From positions 902,972 to 966,971 of the forward strand of contig JAEHOE010000034.1 in assembly GCA_016858145.1 (NCBI GenBank): DNA of 64,000 nt, given 5' to 3'. The DNA comes from Edaphochlamys debaryana. Its lineage: Eukaryota > Chlorophyta > Chlorophyceae > Chlamydomonadales. Position 1 is the first letter of the stretch, and every line of letters begins with the position of its first letter. Made by a program: the position numbers and the translations under genes. This document shows, in pieces, positions 33,032 to 45,600 of the stretch. Below the pieces are notes generated by a model, which ran no database searches, had not been told where the DNA came from, and saw only the letters and a program-made list of their open reading frames with translations.

Positions 33032-34302
33032 GCGAAGGATCATCATCTGTGATCCCTGCGGGTTTGCTTGGGCATAGGAGCCCGAGGAGGGCCGGCTGTG
33101 GCTTGAGCCTAGGAGGGCAGGGCAGGGCTGGGCTGGGTATTGTTCGCCTGTAGCCTCTGCACAGAGGCTTGCTTGGTACGTTCTGAGGGCTTTTTCACCT
33201 CCCTGTTGCAGAACTTCGGTCTTGTCGTTTGAGATGTCTCATGAGAACGGTGGGCTGTGGGAGGTGGGGTCCGCTGGGGGGCTCCGCCGGGGGTCGCCCT
33301 GGGCCGACCCGGATAGTGCAGTCCCCTGGGTCAGTGACCTTGGCCCAGTCTCGTTGCGCAGTAGACCCTTGCTTTTGTGGCCGATTCATGCTGATACATG
33401 ATTATGGTGAGGCGATGGGGGGCCAGCGAGTCACGTCGCGGCCGCCGCCGAGCGTGGTGCCCCTCAACGGAATGTCGGGGATAGTCTTGCGTGTAGGGGC
33501 CGACTGCTCAACATCCTATCGTTAAGGTCTCAGTTCATGTGCTGTTCCGTAGCTTCGCAGGCCATATCGCGCCAAGACGAGTCTCGAACATGCCGCAGCC
33601 CGAGAGCGCAAAACGTACCAAATTGACAGGGCAGCTACCCCGCCTTTGCAGACCCATGGATACCTGCTCTCATGCTCAATACGTCGAACTATAAGCAGCT
33701 GCCCAGCGCGGCCACGACCGGAAGTGGCCAACCGCAGCGCTTATCAAACTTTCGCCTGTGAGCATCCATCGGGTCCCCGTTCTTCCCCATACAAATCCGC
33801 GCATTGCTGCTTAGCATCTTCTTGACGCTCGGGAGGGTACGCCACTTTTGGGTAGTGATGCCGTAATTCGAACCTCTTGTCCGCTCGGGCAGAGTGTCTT
33901 CCGGAAGTGCCGTCGAGCCCACGGGATGCACTTCATCAGGCGGGTGCAAGGGCACGGACATGCTGGCAAGGTGGGGATTCTCCACCAAACTGCACGGGCG
34001 TACCCCCGCCCCGCGTACCCCCGGCCCGCGGACAGCTGGTGGTCACAGCTGGTCGTCTCACCCGCTGTGACCAACCACCTGTGACCAACCAGCTGTGACC
34101 AGCACCTGTGACCGTCTCACCCGCTGTGACCAGCACCTGTGACCAACCACGTCCCGGTACGGTCATGGCCCTACCTGGCACGCATTTAAAGCCCTGCCTG
34201 CCCGCTCTCGTGCACACAGATTCCCAACTGCGACAGTGCCTGTTTGCAAACTAATCTGTCTACACGTTAACTTTGGGCCCCTCAAGCGCTGCCCTGCGCA
34301 GC
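33032..34302. other. Intergenic: ICME 3' flank and lectin-like gene promoter
   Basis: No gene was found. It contains a short tandem-repeat cluster (34030-34150) and, after it, a TATA-like gcatttaaag near 34182, about 120 bp before the start codon at 34303. Confidence 0.5.
34030..34150. repeat. Short tandem/inverted repeat cluster (CTGTGACC motif)
   Basis: Multiple copies of ctgtgacca(a/g)c, with a ~59-bp higher-order period (cgtctcacccgctgtgacc at 34054 and again at 34113). The left end (cagctggtggtcacagctgg) is close to the reverse complement of the later ccagctgtgaccagcac, so a hairpin can form. It lies 150-270 bp upstream of the lectin-like gene start. Confidence 0.8.
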
Positions 34303-37300
34303 ATGGCGAGGCATGCCGGCCGCCGCGCCAATTTCCTGAGTGCCCTGGCAATGGCCCTGGCGTGGTCATCGACTGTTGTAGGTGAGCTATGAGCGGCGTG
34401 GGTGGCATAACGCGGAAAGATCTGCGACGACGGCGCGACGAGCCTCGTGCATCCGCGACGCCCTCGTCAGTTGCGTAGGCTGGGGCCGCGCGGTTGGGCT
34501 CGCGAGCAGCCTCCTTACGTTCACAGAACGTCGTGCGCAGCTGCGTGCAGAACGTCCCTCGGCCTTTCGCGCTGTCGCCGTTCCTGTGGTGCAGGCTACG
34601 GCGTGCCCTTCCTGACTGCCCGCATTCGTGCTCTTTCCGTCCCTCATTCCCCCACACAGCCGTCTCCACGAACCGCCGCCTTCTGGAAGCTTCCTCCGCG
34701 AAGCTCACGTCGCTGGTCATCAACCCCGGCCAGGTCTGCCCCGCGAGCTCGAGCGTGTGCAACCCCGCGGCCACCCAGTGCGGCCTCTACTCCCGACCCC
34801 TGACTCTGGCCGCCAGTGCCCCATGGGCCTGTGAGTACGCTCGGAACGCGCTCCAAGTATCTTGTCTTGCTACTATGTGGCTATCGGGGTTCGCACATAA
34901 CCCCATCTGAACCTCGCTCGTCTTCAATACCCTTGGGCCCCGCCCCCGCAGGCGATGAGCTGTGGTCTACCAGTGGCAAGTACGTGCTGCGCTTCGTCGC
35001 CGGCAAGCTGGTGGGTGGAAGGGATAGATTTCCGGCCTTCCACGTGCTTGCAGCCCTACCTACACACAGACCCCGCCGACACGCCCCCTCCTGCTTGCCT
35101 GCTGTTTGCCTTCCAGACCCCCGTGAGCCCCCTGCTGTTTGTTTCCCGAAAGGCCCCAAGTGGCCTCTCTGCAACCATGCTCCTATCTGACTGAGACTCT
35201 CTGCGTCGGCGTCCCACCCTCAGGCCGTGGTCGACGCAAAGCGCAACGAGATTGTCTGGAACGCCGGTTACACCGGCGCGCCCCCCGCCGCCATAGCCAA
35301 CTTCCCCATCCTCCAGTACGCCCTGCTCCCCGGCAACAAGGGCACCTGGTGAGTCCACGCAAGCGCCATTGCCCCCCGATGACTCATCCGGTCCGTCCAA
35401 TGCCTGCATGGCACTGACCACGAGTGACGGCCGGCTCGACCCTGATCTTGATCCCATGTGTACGACCCAGATCCTGATCCTGGTCCTACCCCCAGGGACC
35501 ACCGCATCAACGTGCAAGGCACCCCGTCTGCCTGGTTCCCGGTCGGGTACACAAGCGTCATGAGCACCGGACGCGTGGTCAACCCCCAGATGGGCGTCAA
35601 GAACGCCCCCTTCACAATGGAGCTCCGTGAGTCTGTGGTGGCGATGACGTGCTGATGTCGTACAGGTCTTGTGTCCTGCGTGAGTCTGCGGCTGTGGAGG
35701 CTCCGTCCGTCTGGGAGCGCAGGGAGCGGCGTGCCGGCCGTGATCTGCTGCGGCTTGACGTTGCTTGCTCGACGTGCCTCTCGTCAGGTGACAACGGCAT
35801 CCTGGTGGTCCGCAACAAGCTGAACAAGACCGCCTGGACCAGCTCTGGACCGGAATGGGGTGGGTGTCACGCCCGGTACTGCTCCTGTCTGCCCGCTGTT
35901 TCCGGGACTGCAGTGTCCTCGACATGTTTTGCTCATGTGCTGGAGCGCTGCACCCGGCCCTGCTGTGCCGTGCCCGTATCCAGAGCCGTGCACCAAGTAC
36001 GTCGTCAACCACCCCCAGCAAGCCGGAGGCCAAGCGGGCTGTGCCTGCGTCTGCCCGGTGAGGCTTAGCTGATCTGTGCTCGTTCGGCGGGATGGCCACA
36101 CTACTACGCACGCCCTTATCCTACCTACCCCTGCCCCCATCCTGTCCCCCTGCCACCGCAGAACAATGCCATCAACATCTGGCGTTTTGACTACGCATTC
36201 ACGCGGCAGACGGGCCAGACCTGCAACATCGTGGGCAACGCCACCACCACCACCGTCCCCTCGATCCTGGACTGGACCGGCTGCATGCGTGAGGGAAGGG
36301 CGCTGGGCTGTCGGTGCACACGTTGTTGTGTGAAAGGCTTTAGCACGCATCCTGTCCAAAGCATGACGCAGACCACACGCCCAGCCCTCCTCCCTGATCT
36401 GCTAAGGAGACCCTCCCTCCCATGCAGGCCTTCCGGAGCAGATGACCCTCTTCACGGATGTGCTGTTCCCCAGCGGCGGCGTCCCGCTCGCCATAGGCCG
36501 TCCGGCAGGGACCTTCACACCTGGAACCAGCGTGACTCAGGAGGTGAGAGCATGGTCCGTTGGGGGGCCGGGACTGGAGCCAGGTTAGTCAAGACCCCTC
36601 TAGAGCTCTTCACCCTACCGCCTGCCCCTCCACTTCGTTCATGTCTCTCTGCCCTCCTACCCCTCCGAACCTCCTCGCCCCTTACTTGGTACCCCTTGAC
36701 CTGTCCTGTCTGCCCCCGCAGCTCTGGACGGAAGACACCGCAGACCGCTTCTCCTTCAAGTTGGTGGCCTCTGACCCCGAGCGCGGACGTGAGCGGGGCC
36801 AAGCCTTTCAGCGCGCGCCTACGGCTGGCGTCTGGGGTCTCGGGGTCTCTCAATGGCTGCTCACTACTGAGGTTTGCCGGGCCGTGGTCACTCGGTTGCT
36901 TGCTCTTACACGGCACCGCCGCCCTGGCCCCCCCCCCCTCCTCCCCATTAACCTCGCCGCAGTCATGTTCACTCCAACTTGGCTTCAGGTGGGTAGATGC
37001 ATGGCTAGTAACTCTCCTTGGGTTTGCACCCACAATGCATGTAGCGTGTGGCCTGCCACGGTAGAGACTATCCCGCCGCCCGTGGACTATCCCTCTCACA
37101 GATCCGTGGCTACAACATCCGCACTTCTGGCGATGACACCAACCTGTGCGTGGGCGTCGAGAGCTGGGCTGTGGTGAGTGTTCGCCGGCCACCTAGACTG
37201 AAGCAAAAGCGGGGTGCGGGAATGGAAGATAGAAGAGCAGGGCTGAACAGGATCGTCGCTCCTGCACACACCCTCACCTGCCCTCTCCGCTCCACAGGGC

Positions 37301-38402
37301 GCGCCACTGCTGTACCTCCCCTGCGATCCGATAGACCAGCGCCAGTCCTGGATCATCGCGACCACCAACCACATGCGGTAAGTGGGAGTACCGGTACCAC
37401 TTGTGGGGAGTGATGGGCGACAGCTCGCGACGACGGGCAATGAACGCCCAGGCAGGCACAATGAGCCTCACCCCACGGCCCCACTCTGACCTGCCCCACC
37501 CTCTCACCCACGCCTGCCCCGCAGCTCCGTACTCATGGTGGAGAACGCCGAACAAACGTAGGCTCCACGGCAAGGGGTTCACCTCGATAAAGAATGCCAG
37601 CCATTGTCCTGGTCCTTACACGCAAGGTCCTTGCCACTGTGCAGTCGCGTCTACTCCCTAGACGCGCCCCACGGTGCCCACAAGTGCTATACGCCCTTCC
37701 TAAACCCATCCCGACCCCTCGACTCACGCCCACCCCCGCAGCACGACCCTGTGTGCCACCGTGCCCGGCCAAGCCACCGCCACCGGCACCCCCATGCGCC
37801 TGGCCAAGTGCTACATGTACAGCGGCGGCGCCAGTAGCCAGCAGGTAAGCGAGTGGTGACAGGGCAAGACGATTAGTCTCTTCTGCGCATACCTTGTGGG
37901 CCTTGGTATGTGCCCCGGGTGCGCCTGTCCTGGGCCCTGGGTTCATCCCGTTGAAAGTCCCCCCTGGCAGTCCTGGATGGAGTACCCGCACTGCCCTGAT
38001 GCCTTTCACCAAACCTCAGCCTGGTACCCATTGCCATACCTCCCACGACATCTCCTCGTTCTCATTGGCCCTCCCCTCCCCGCGCCCCCATCAGGTGTAC
38101 CGCTTCGGCACCGGTGACGGTGAGTTGGGTGCAAGGCCGCATGCAACCGTGCATCCCTCTTGCCTTGTGGGGCCCCTTCCTGCCTGAGTCCAAACCCCAA
38201 CTCATCATGTGCCCTTGCCCTGCTGACCACCTGACCCCCTGTGCCTGCCGCAGGCCTCCCCAGCGTGGACGGACTGCGCCGCTCCCTGCAGCAGACCCAG
38301 GACCCGGCCGCCGGTCAGAGCTCGGGCGCTCCGGCGGGCGTCATTGAGACTGCAGAGGTGCTCAAGGCCGAGAGGAGCCCGCAAGACACGGAGGCTCCTT
38401 GA
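34303..38402 (+). CDS. Secreted lectin-like protein (bulb-lectin-like plus QxW-type domain)
   Basis: Seventeen exons: 34303-34381, 34660-34830, 34952-35010, 35224-35348, 35496-35626, 35788-35859, 35984-36057, 36162-36288, 36428-36543, 36722-36788, 36963-36988, 37102-37173, 37298-37377, 37525-37557, 37742-37844, 38095-38119, 38254-38402; 502 aa, phases consistent throughout. Signal peptide (ALAMALAWSSTVVA). Residues ~84-210 (LWSTSGKYVLRFVAGKLAVV ... IVWNAG ... DNGILVVRNKLNKTAWTS) read like a bulb-type beta-prism lectin, including the NG-x-LV-x-W pattern, though the mannose-binding signature is degenerate. A middle region has cysteines (CTKYV, CACVCP, TCNIVG) and N-glycosylation sites. The C-terminal part (NLCVGVES ... 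YLPCDPIDQRQSW, then TLCATVPG ... MRLAKCYMY) resembles a beta-trefoil with a QxW motif. Likely extracellular carbohydrate binding; the ligand is unknown. The junction of the two smallest exons is the least certain. Confidence 0.8.
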
Positions 38403-38925
38403 GGAGCTCTGCGGGGCACGCCCGTGAACTGTCTTTATAGGAAGAGTATTGTGGGCAGAAGGTCAGGTTAAACAGGCCTGCACAGTGATGTGGGCCTCGC
38501 TTACTTCGTTATTACTGGTACTGGCTTGAGCGTACATAGCCATGATGCGTCACGTTGTCAAGAGGCGTGGGATACCGCCACGGAGGACTGGACTTGGGGG
38601 GATGTGTTTGATGATCTGCTTTTACAGCTTGATCTCTACATAAATGGGGTGGCCTCAACCCTGCCCGGGGGGTTCCACGGCGCTCGTCGAGTAAAATGGA
38701 GCACCGCTTGGGCAGAGGTGGGGCGGGATAGTCTGCTGGACTCCTTGCTCTATATCTACAGCTTCATTCCTAGATGACCCAAGCAGGGGCAACCCTGCTC
38801 ACTCCCGTCCGCCCTCGCTATGCCTGCTATAACTGGGCTGTGAATAGCGCATCCAAAGCTGAGACGTTTCAGGCCGGCTCGTGCTGGCATGCACCCGTTG
38901 AGGCGGATAGCCCCAAGCAAGAAAG

Positions 38926-38930
38926 TGTAA
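38926..38930 (+). terminator. Candidate poly(A) signal TGTAA
   Basis: A chlorophycean-type signal 524 bp downstream of the lectin-like gene stop, on the same strand. Positional inference only. Confidence 0.35.
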
Positions 38931-39915
38931 CGGTCTCAAGCAGGCGCTCGCCTCAATCCTCCCCCGTCCAGCCCTGAGCGCCCCAAGCCCTGGCTCCCTT
39001 CGCATCCCCTTAGCCCTCCACCCACTCCCCTTATAGGATGGGTGAGCCCAGAAGCACGTCGTAGATACAGGCTCGGCAGCGGGCGAAAGCACAGACTTTG
39101 CTGTTGCCTGGAGTTGCTGGCGGGTTGACAGGCAGGGGCCACCCCGCTCGAGATCACCCCTGTTCACAGGGGCCGCCGTCGCCTCAACGCTCAGCCCCTG
39201 GGCCAGGGCCCTGGGCCCCCGGCTACGCATTCAGCGCCGTACATTTGCCACGTGTCTTGCACGGTCTTGTGCTTTGCAGCTTCGAAGCCAGCGACCGTGT
39301 TTAAGCATCGTTTCAAGCCGCTTTGTGACGGGTAAAACGCTCTGACATTTAGCGACTTCCCCGAGCGTAGGGTACGTGCCGTTGCCGTACCGTGCCGGCA
39401 CGTCCGAGAATGGCTCTGCTCCCAGGATGCATAACGAGCCGCGAGCGAGCTTGGTATCCATGTCTGCACAAGAAGCGCTGGTCAGAGGTCAACTGGGTGA
39501 CTGTGCAGGCTGCAAGCGATTGCCGAATGCGCGTCGCGACGTTCGCTCCGAGGCCGCGCCGCGAGCTCTTAAGTGCTCACAAAGCTTGTTATGCGGATGT
39601 AGCACTGCGACGCGGGACCAGCTTGAGGAACGCGAGCAGTTCGGCGACTTGCCCGCGGCAATCTTGGCAGATGCGAGTCTTGCTAGGGGCAGGGTCTCAT
39701 ACACTCAGCTTGAGCGCAACGCTTTCAGCCTCGTAGTTTGGGGTCAGAGCATCACCCAGCACCAAAGCCGCCGGGCCGTGCGCGGGGTGCACCACCCAGG
39801 CACCACCCAGGCACATGCCCAGGCATCACAGCCTGGGCGTGTGGCCGTTTATATGCGGAGAGTTTCTGGTAGCCAAATGGCGGGAGCGGGACATCTACGC
39901 ACATACCCATGGGAG

Positions 39916-39935
39916 GCCCGTACATTTGTACGGGC
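39916..39935. promoter_or_regulatory. 20-bp inverted repeat upstream of pherophorin gene
   Basis: gcccgtaca-tt-tgtacgggc: nine-bp perfect arms around two bases, about 180 bp before the pherophorin start codon. It could be a dimeric transcription-factor site or could be chance. Confidence 0.35.
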
Positions 39936-40116
39936 AGGCCGATCCTTTCGCTTCCCGGGGGGAATACCTTTGCTGCAGAACGCAGAACGCACACGAAAGT
40001 GACAAGACGCGAAATTCCCATACGTTAGCTGCTGCCACTGCGTTAAAGCGGCGCTCCTCACCGCGCTCACTCACCCGCGGCGCAAGTCCGTTTCTTCTCT
40101 TCGGCCGGCCGTCATT

Positions 40117-41660
40117 ATGGCCGCAGTAAGATGCTTTGTGGCTTTCGCTGTGGTCGTCGCGCTGGCCCTTTGCGGTAAGCGGAGTCGGCCCTTAGGAGGA
40201 CCGCCAGTCGCGATGTGGCCGAACCTTTCGAGGTGGAGCATAGTATATGTCTGAGAGTTCACACGTGCGAACAATCATGGACATGGAATCCGCTGTGTGG
40301 CGTCCGCGGACCCGAGGCGGGACGTCCATCGCCCATCCGACTCCCTCGGCCCGGGGATGGGGTTGGCAGGCTTGGTGCCGCATAGCGACATCGCTTGCGT
40401 GCAGCCTGAATTGGAGGCGGCAAGGTGACTCGGCTGCCATAAAACGACGGCGCTGACATACCCGCCCGCGTGCCGCGCCCTGCAGGATTACCCCAGCCGA
40501 CGACAGCGGCGACCCCCTCCCCGCGGCCCTCGCCCAAACCGTTCCCCAGCCCCTCGCCACGACCATCGCCGCGGCCCTCCCCCAAGGCCTCCCCCAGCCC
40601 CTCGCCCAGGCCCTCTCCAAAGCCCACCCCCAGCCCGTCGCCTCGGCCCTCACCCAGCCGCAACGCCACGTGTGATGTCTGTGTGTGGTTCACCGCCACC
40701 CCCCGATCTGCGAACTCCACCACGATCAAGCAGCCCTACTCCCTTAACGCCACCACCTGCCGTGCCTTCACCAAGGTTATCCAGCAGACCATCTCCACCG
40801 CTGCCGCCACCGTGAACGCTACGATCTCTAAGGCCTTCAACACCACCTCATGTGAGCCCCTCGTGCTCAAAGTGTGCGGCCAGTTCCGCACACAGGCAGA
40901 CAGCGCCCGCCTGCAGCCCTGGCTGGATGAGTCAGGCCTGTCGTACATGTACGAGAACTTGACCAACAGCAAGGGCAACCCATGCCAGATGCCATCCATG
41001 GACTACAAGTTCGCTCTGACCGTCTTCAATCCTCTCAGCCCGGACTCCTCATGCCTATCTGGGCTCACGGAGGTGGACTGTGGTCAGGGCAGCCGCATGC
41101 CAGCCCCTCCTCAGTCCCGGCCCTCGCCCAAGGCCTCCCCCAGCCCCTCGCCTCGGCCCTCGCCCAAGACCTCTCCCAGACCCTCGCCCCGGCCCTCCCC
41201 CAAGGCTTCGCCCAGCCCCTCGCCGCGGCCCTCGCCCCGCCGCCCGCCCCTCCAGCCCCCACCCAGCGCCAAGGCGACCGCCTGCGATGTGTGCATCACG
41301 CTGAACGTCCTGGAGTCGCCCTCGGGCGCAGATCAGCCGTACCTGCTGGATGAGATGTACTGCATGCTCTTTGAGGAGGCCGTGATAGAGGAGGTCGGGG
41401 TCCCTGCATCGGAGAATCTGTCCAGGGGCCTGCGCCTGGCGTCTTGTAGTCCCCGGGCAGCACGTGTGTGCGGTCAGGTGGCGTCGGAGGCGGATGCTGA
41501 GGCCGTGTCAGACTGGCTGCATGATGCGCTGAAGAACGTGTACGGCGCGGTGGTTGACGAGAACTCGTGTGCTATGGTCAATCACGTGGCCCTTGTGGTG
41601 GAGGGCGCAACGCCAGACAGCCAGTCGTGCCTGGCAGGGATGGTCTACCACAACTGTTAG
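40117..41660 (+). CDS. Pherophorin, two pherophorin domains
   Basis: Extracellular-matrix glycoprotein of volvocine algae. Exons 40117-40174 and 40486-41660; 410 aa. Signal peptide AAVRCFVAFAVVVALALCG, interrupted at its end by the only intron. A Pro/Ser-rich rod (SPRPSPKP-type repeats, ~30-78) precedes pherophorin domain 1 (~82-220: CDVCVWF, CRAFTKVIQ, LKVCGQF, DSSCLSGLTEVDC). A second Pro/Ser rod (SPKASPSP-type, ~225-280) leads to domain 2 (286-410: CDVCITL, YCMLFEEAV, ARVCGQV, SCLAGMVYHNC). The rods should be hydroxylated and arabinosylated, and the domains cross-link in the matrix. Several N-x-T/S sites occur in domain 1. The domain-rod-domain layout is the standard pherophorin layout, with an extra N-terminal rod. 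Confidence 0.95.
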
Positions 41661-42695
41661 GTGAATAGACGGTAGTGGAGAGGAGTGGAGAGCCTGCGCC
41701 CGGGCCTGGATGTGGCTGCGCGTGTCTGCATGTGTGTGACCTTTGCTCTTTGTTGAGAGGAGCTGCCGAGCGAGTGATACATGCCATTGCAGGGGTGGGT
41801 GAAGCAAGCAAGCATGCCTCCACTGGGATAGTGGCGAGAGCTCGAAGAATATGGTGAGGTTCGCCTGTTCGTTGGGTCCGGAGCATGTCAAATTGATTGC
41901 AGGCTCTTGGTCACGCTAGCTGTTGGGTCAGAGCCTGTGTGCACCCAGCAAGCAGAGGCCATCAGAGTCACCAATTAAAGCACCCCCAGCAGTGTCTCCT
42001 GGCCCCTGCAACCAGAGGCCCTTAGCTTCGTCCCGCTGCACCAGCACAAGACCGCTGCCAGCTTGGGGGTCGACCGGCTCAACCATTCACCGCACACTCA
42101 AGACCTATCCAGATGTCCATTCGTGCACGTGCTCCCGCGCTGACCCAATCCGTGCTGCATGTCTGCGCCCCGGCCGCCCACACCCCCGTGCCTCACCATG
42201 ACTCTCCAGCGTGCCTCACTGGCCGACACTACGTGCCCTCTCGACCTCATGATGCTCCAGGAACACTTCTGTCTCCCAGCCCCCCTGTTGTTCTGACTAC
42301 TTCGCATGGCCCCTGCGAGCACAGAACCCCCCTGTTGTGTCAGCCTCAAACCATCCACCGCCTTGACTTGGCCGTCCCACATGCATGCACTCGTGTAGTC
42401 GTGTACCTTCTCAGTAACCCGCCATACCCAGTCTGCCCACTCCAACAGCGCAGAACTCCCTCTCTCAATGCTAGAAACACAGGCTTCGCATCTCTCGCGG
42501 ATCGCATGCGCCACCGAACAGCGTGCCTTGCAGCAGTCCTGTTGGCCAACGCTCGTGCGGCCTCTCTCAACGACACCCACATCCTGACCGCAGGTCGCCA
42601 GGGCCCCCCCAGCATCGGCCGCCCGGACCCTGACCACCCCAGCCCGCCTGCTCTTAGGCTCCCTTTGCCTTCGCCGCACGTCACTCTCTCACTTC
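41661..42695. other. Intergenic between convergent pherophorin and hexokinase genes
   Basis: About 1 kb, lower in GC than its surroundings. No splice-supported exons, RNA genes or repeats were recognised. It is presumed to be the two 3' UTRs. Confidence 0.45.
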
Positions 42696-45600
42696 TCACT
42701 TGGGCACAGAGGGGTACGAGGGCAGGCCCGAGGGTCCCGTCGCGGGGGCCGACGGCGCCGGCGCCGGCCCGTGCCCGTGCCCCTGGACCGCCGCCGGCAC
42801 GTGCGCCATGGCCGCCTGCGCCGCCGCCATCGCCTTTGCGGCCGCCGCCGCCGCCGGGGCCGCCGCCGCCGCCGCCATGGCCTTGGCCGCCCCTGCCAGC
42901 GCCGCCGCTGCGTCCAGCGCCGACGGGTGCGGAGCGTCCGCCTCCGCCACCGCCGCCGCCGCCAGCACGGCGGCCCCCAGGGCGGAGCCGTCGTGGGAGA
43001 GCGTGTGGCGGATGAGGGGCGCCAGCTCGGCCGCCTGATCGCCCAGCTGCTCAGCCAGGGCGTCCTGAGGCAAAAGGGGCGTGGTGGTGGCGAGGAGAAG
43101 GTGGGCGAGGAGCAGGGTGGGCACAGGGCAGGGGGGGAACTTGGGGAGCTGCTCCAACACACAGGTAGCGTCCTGTGGGGCGGGATCGTGGCTATGAGGA
43201 GGATGAGGCCGAAGAGGAGGAGGGAGCGGCCAGGCGCAGAGGCGAGAGGCACGGGGCAGCCCCCAGCTAGGCCTGCACGCCGGCCGTCACACGCCCGTCC
43301 TTCCGTCTGCCTGGCGGACCCCAAACGCACACCTGGATCATCTTGCGGTACGCCCCGAACTTCTCGTACACGCCGCCGTCGAATGCGATGGTGACGGGCC
43401 GCGGCGGCTGCTCCGCCGCCCAGCCCGTGTGGCGCAGCATGGCCAGCAGCGCCATGGCCGCCAGCACCGCACTGCGCCGGGCCACCAGCGTGCACACCTG
43501 GGGGGTGGCGGGTGGGGGAGGGGGAGGGGAAGGAGTGATTGGGGGAAGAGGGGGGCTAGGAGGAGACAGGGGCGTAGGGGAGGCAGGGGCGGAGGCGCTG
43601 TGCCGGGCCACCAGCTAGCACACTGGGGACTGGGGGAGGGGAAAGAGGGCGGCCGGAAGGGCAGGTGCGGGGTCAGGGACGCCAGGGGGTCAGGGGCGCG
43701 GCTCGGCCGGGGCCACCTCGCTTTGCCTTCACCCCTCCGCCGCCCATCTCCTTGGCTACGCGCTGCACCCCCGCCCTCTGTCCTGCAGCTTGCTTCCCAG
43801 CCGCTCACCTCCTTGGCAACGTCCGCGGCGCGCTTGGAGGGCCAGTGGCAGCCCAGCTCGCGGCTGAGGCGGCCGCGCGTGGCCAGCAGCTGCCAGCTGC
43901 CGTCCTCGGCGATGGCGGCCAGCGAGGCGGTGGGGAGCGACCCGGGGGTCAGCAGCTTGGACGGCAGCGGCTTGGGCGGCGGCACGGGGCCCGGCTCCGT
44001 CGAGGCGGCGGCGTGCGCTGCAGCCTCCGCGTCCTGGGGTGAGACGGCGGCGGCGGCGGGGGTGGAGCACCGGTGTGGGTAAAGTTTTGAACGGATTAGC
44101 CGTGTTTGCAAACCTCTGGCAACGGCGAGCATGTGCACGACAGGGGCTGGAGGATCTGGCGGGGTGCTGGGGCTGGACCCCGACCCACATCCCCTTCGCG
44201 CGGACCTCATCATCGCCTGCTCACGCCGCCCTGCACCCACCTTTGGCGACGCCACGAACAGCCCCGGCACCTCGCGGGCGATGGTGAGCAGCATGCGGCG
44301 GGCGATCTCGCCCAGGTGCATGCCCGCCAGCAGCTTCTCAAACAGGTACTTGCCGGGGTTGAAGGAGGCGGCGTCCACCTGGGGGGGGGGGGCGGGCAGG
44401 TGGGTGAGAGGCACGTGGGTGGGAGGGCACGTGGGGCACGTGCTTGGTATGGCACGGTACAGCACCGAGAGCCGTGGCCTGTGCGGGACGCTCTTCGCTC
44501 CAGACGGCACGCACGCGCGGGGCTTAGGGTCCGAGTGTTTGCGGAGGGAGGCTCGACCCCGCCACACGCCCTGCCGTCCGACCTATGGCCCCGCTAGTCA
44601 TCGCTCAAGCCTCTGCCAGTCACGCATGTGCCTCCACCCACGCTGTCCAGCCGATCCCCTGACACTCGCGCAAGTCAGACCGCCCCAAGCCGCCCCCCAC
44701 CCCCACCCCGCTCACCGCCAGGTCCTCCAGGCATCACCCATCGGCCCATGGCCTCCTAGCCATCACCCAACGGCTTTGCCCCCAAGTCCTTACGGACCAC
44801 GAGGCACGCACTAGCCACCTATAAGAAGAAGAGTATCCGCTCGCATGTCCGCCCCAAGCCGCGCCCACCCCACCCCGCTCACCGCCAGGTCCTCCAGGCA
44901 CCGCGGCAGCGCGGGGCTGAAGAAGGCGCCCCACTCCGAGTTGACGGCGGTGCGGCCGCTGGCGCCGGAGCCCGCGGGCGCGCGCCACTTGGACAGCGCC
45001 GACAGCTTCTCAACGTAGCAGGCGTTGGTGCCCGTGCCTGTGGGGGCCGAAGGGAGAGGAGCGGCGGCAGGGGAAGAGCCAGGATGAATTTAGCCATTTA
45101 GCAAGGCGCGCGGGCACTTGTTAGGAGGGCAGTCAAAGCAAACCTGATGAGTCGGGCCAACCTCGCCAAGGCGTGGCAAGTGTCCAAGCCTAGGGAGGGG
45201 CGGCTCAGAGGGGCATTTCCAGTAGCCGGTGCTGCGTGCGTCACACCTCCCCAACTCCCATCCGTTGCCCGAACCCACCCAGGATGACGCCGACCTCCGT
45301 GTCCGAGTCCAGGTACCGCTGGGCCGCCAGCACACCCACCTGCGGGGGAGAGGAAGGAGTGGGAGAAGGGAGAGAGGGAGGAGAGAGGACCGGCTGCTCA
45401 GCAGAGAGGGCCCGGGGCGAGGCACGGGAACAGGCAGAAGGCGCGGGGAGGCAAGGGCTAGCCATGTGCGCGGCGGCCCTCTCAGCCACTCAGCTTCATC
45501 GGTCCTACAACAGCAGACGCCCTCACACGGCACAGGGCTCCAGCGTCTCAAACTCAGCTGCGCTGTCCCCGCCTCCAGCCGTGCTCGCCCCCTAGCGTGA

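Larger units (their letters stand above)
38403..40116. other. Intergenic: lectin-like 3' flank and pherophorin promoter region
   Basis: Contains a TGTAA at 38926-38930, a cac-cacccaggca short repeat near 39790-39820, a TATA-like gtttatatgc at 39847 and a 20-bp palindrome at 39916. A 208-codon open frame (39376-40002) has no recognisable domain and was not called. Confidence 0.45.

Noticed and set aside
39376..40002. 208-codon open frame upstream of pherophorin
   Set aside because: No domain, no signal peptide and no splice support. It overlaps likely promoter elements.
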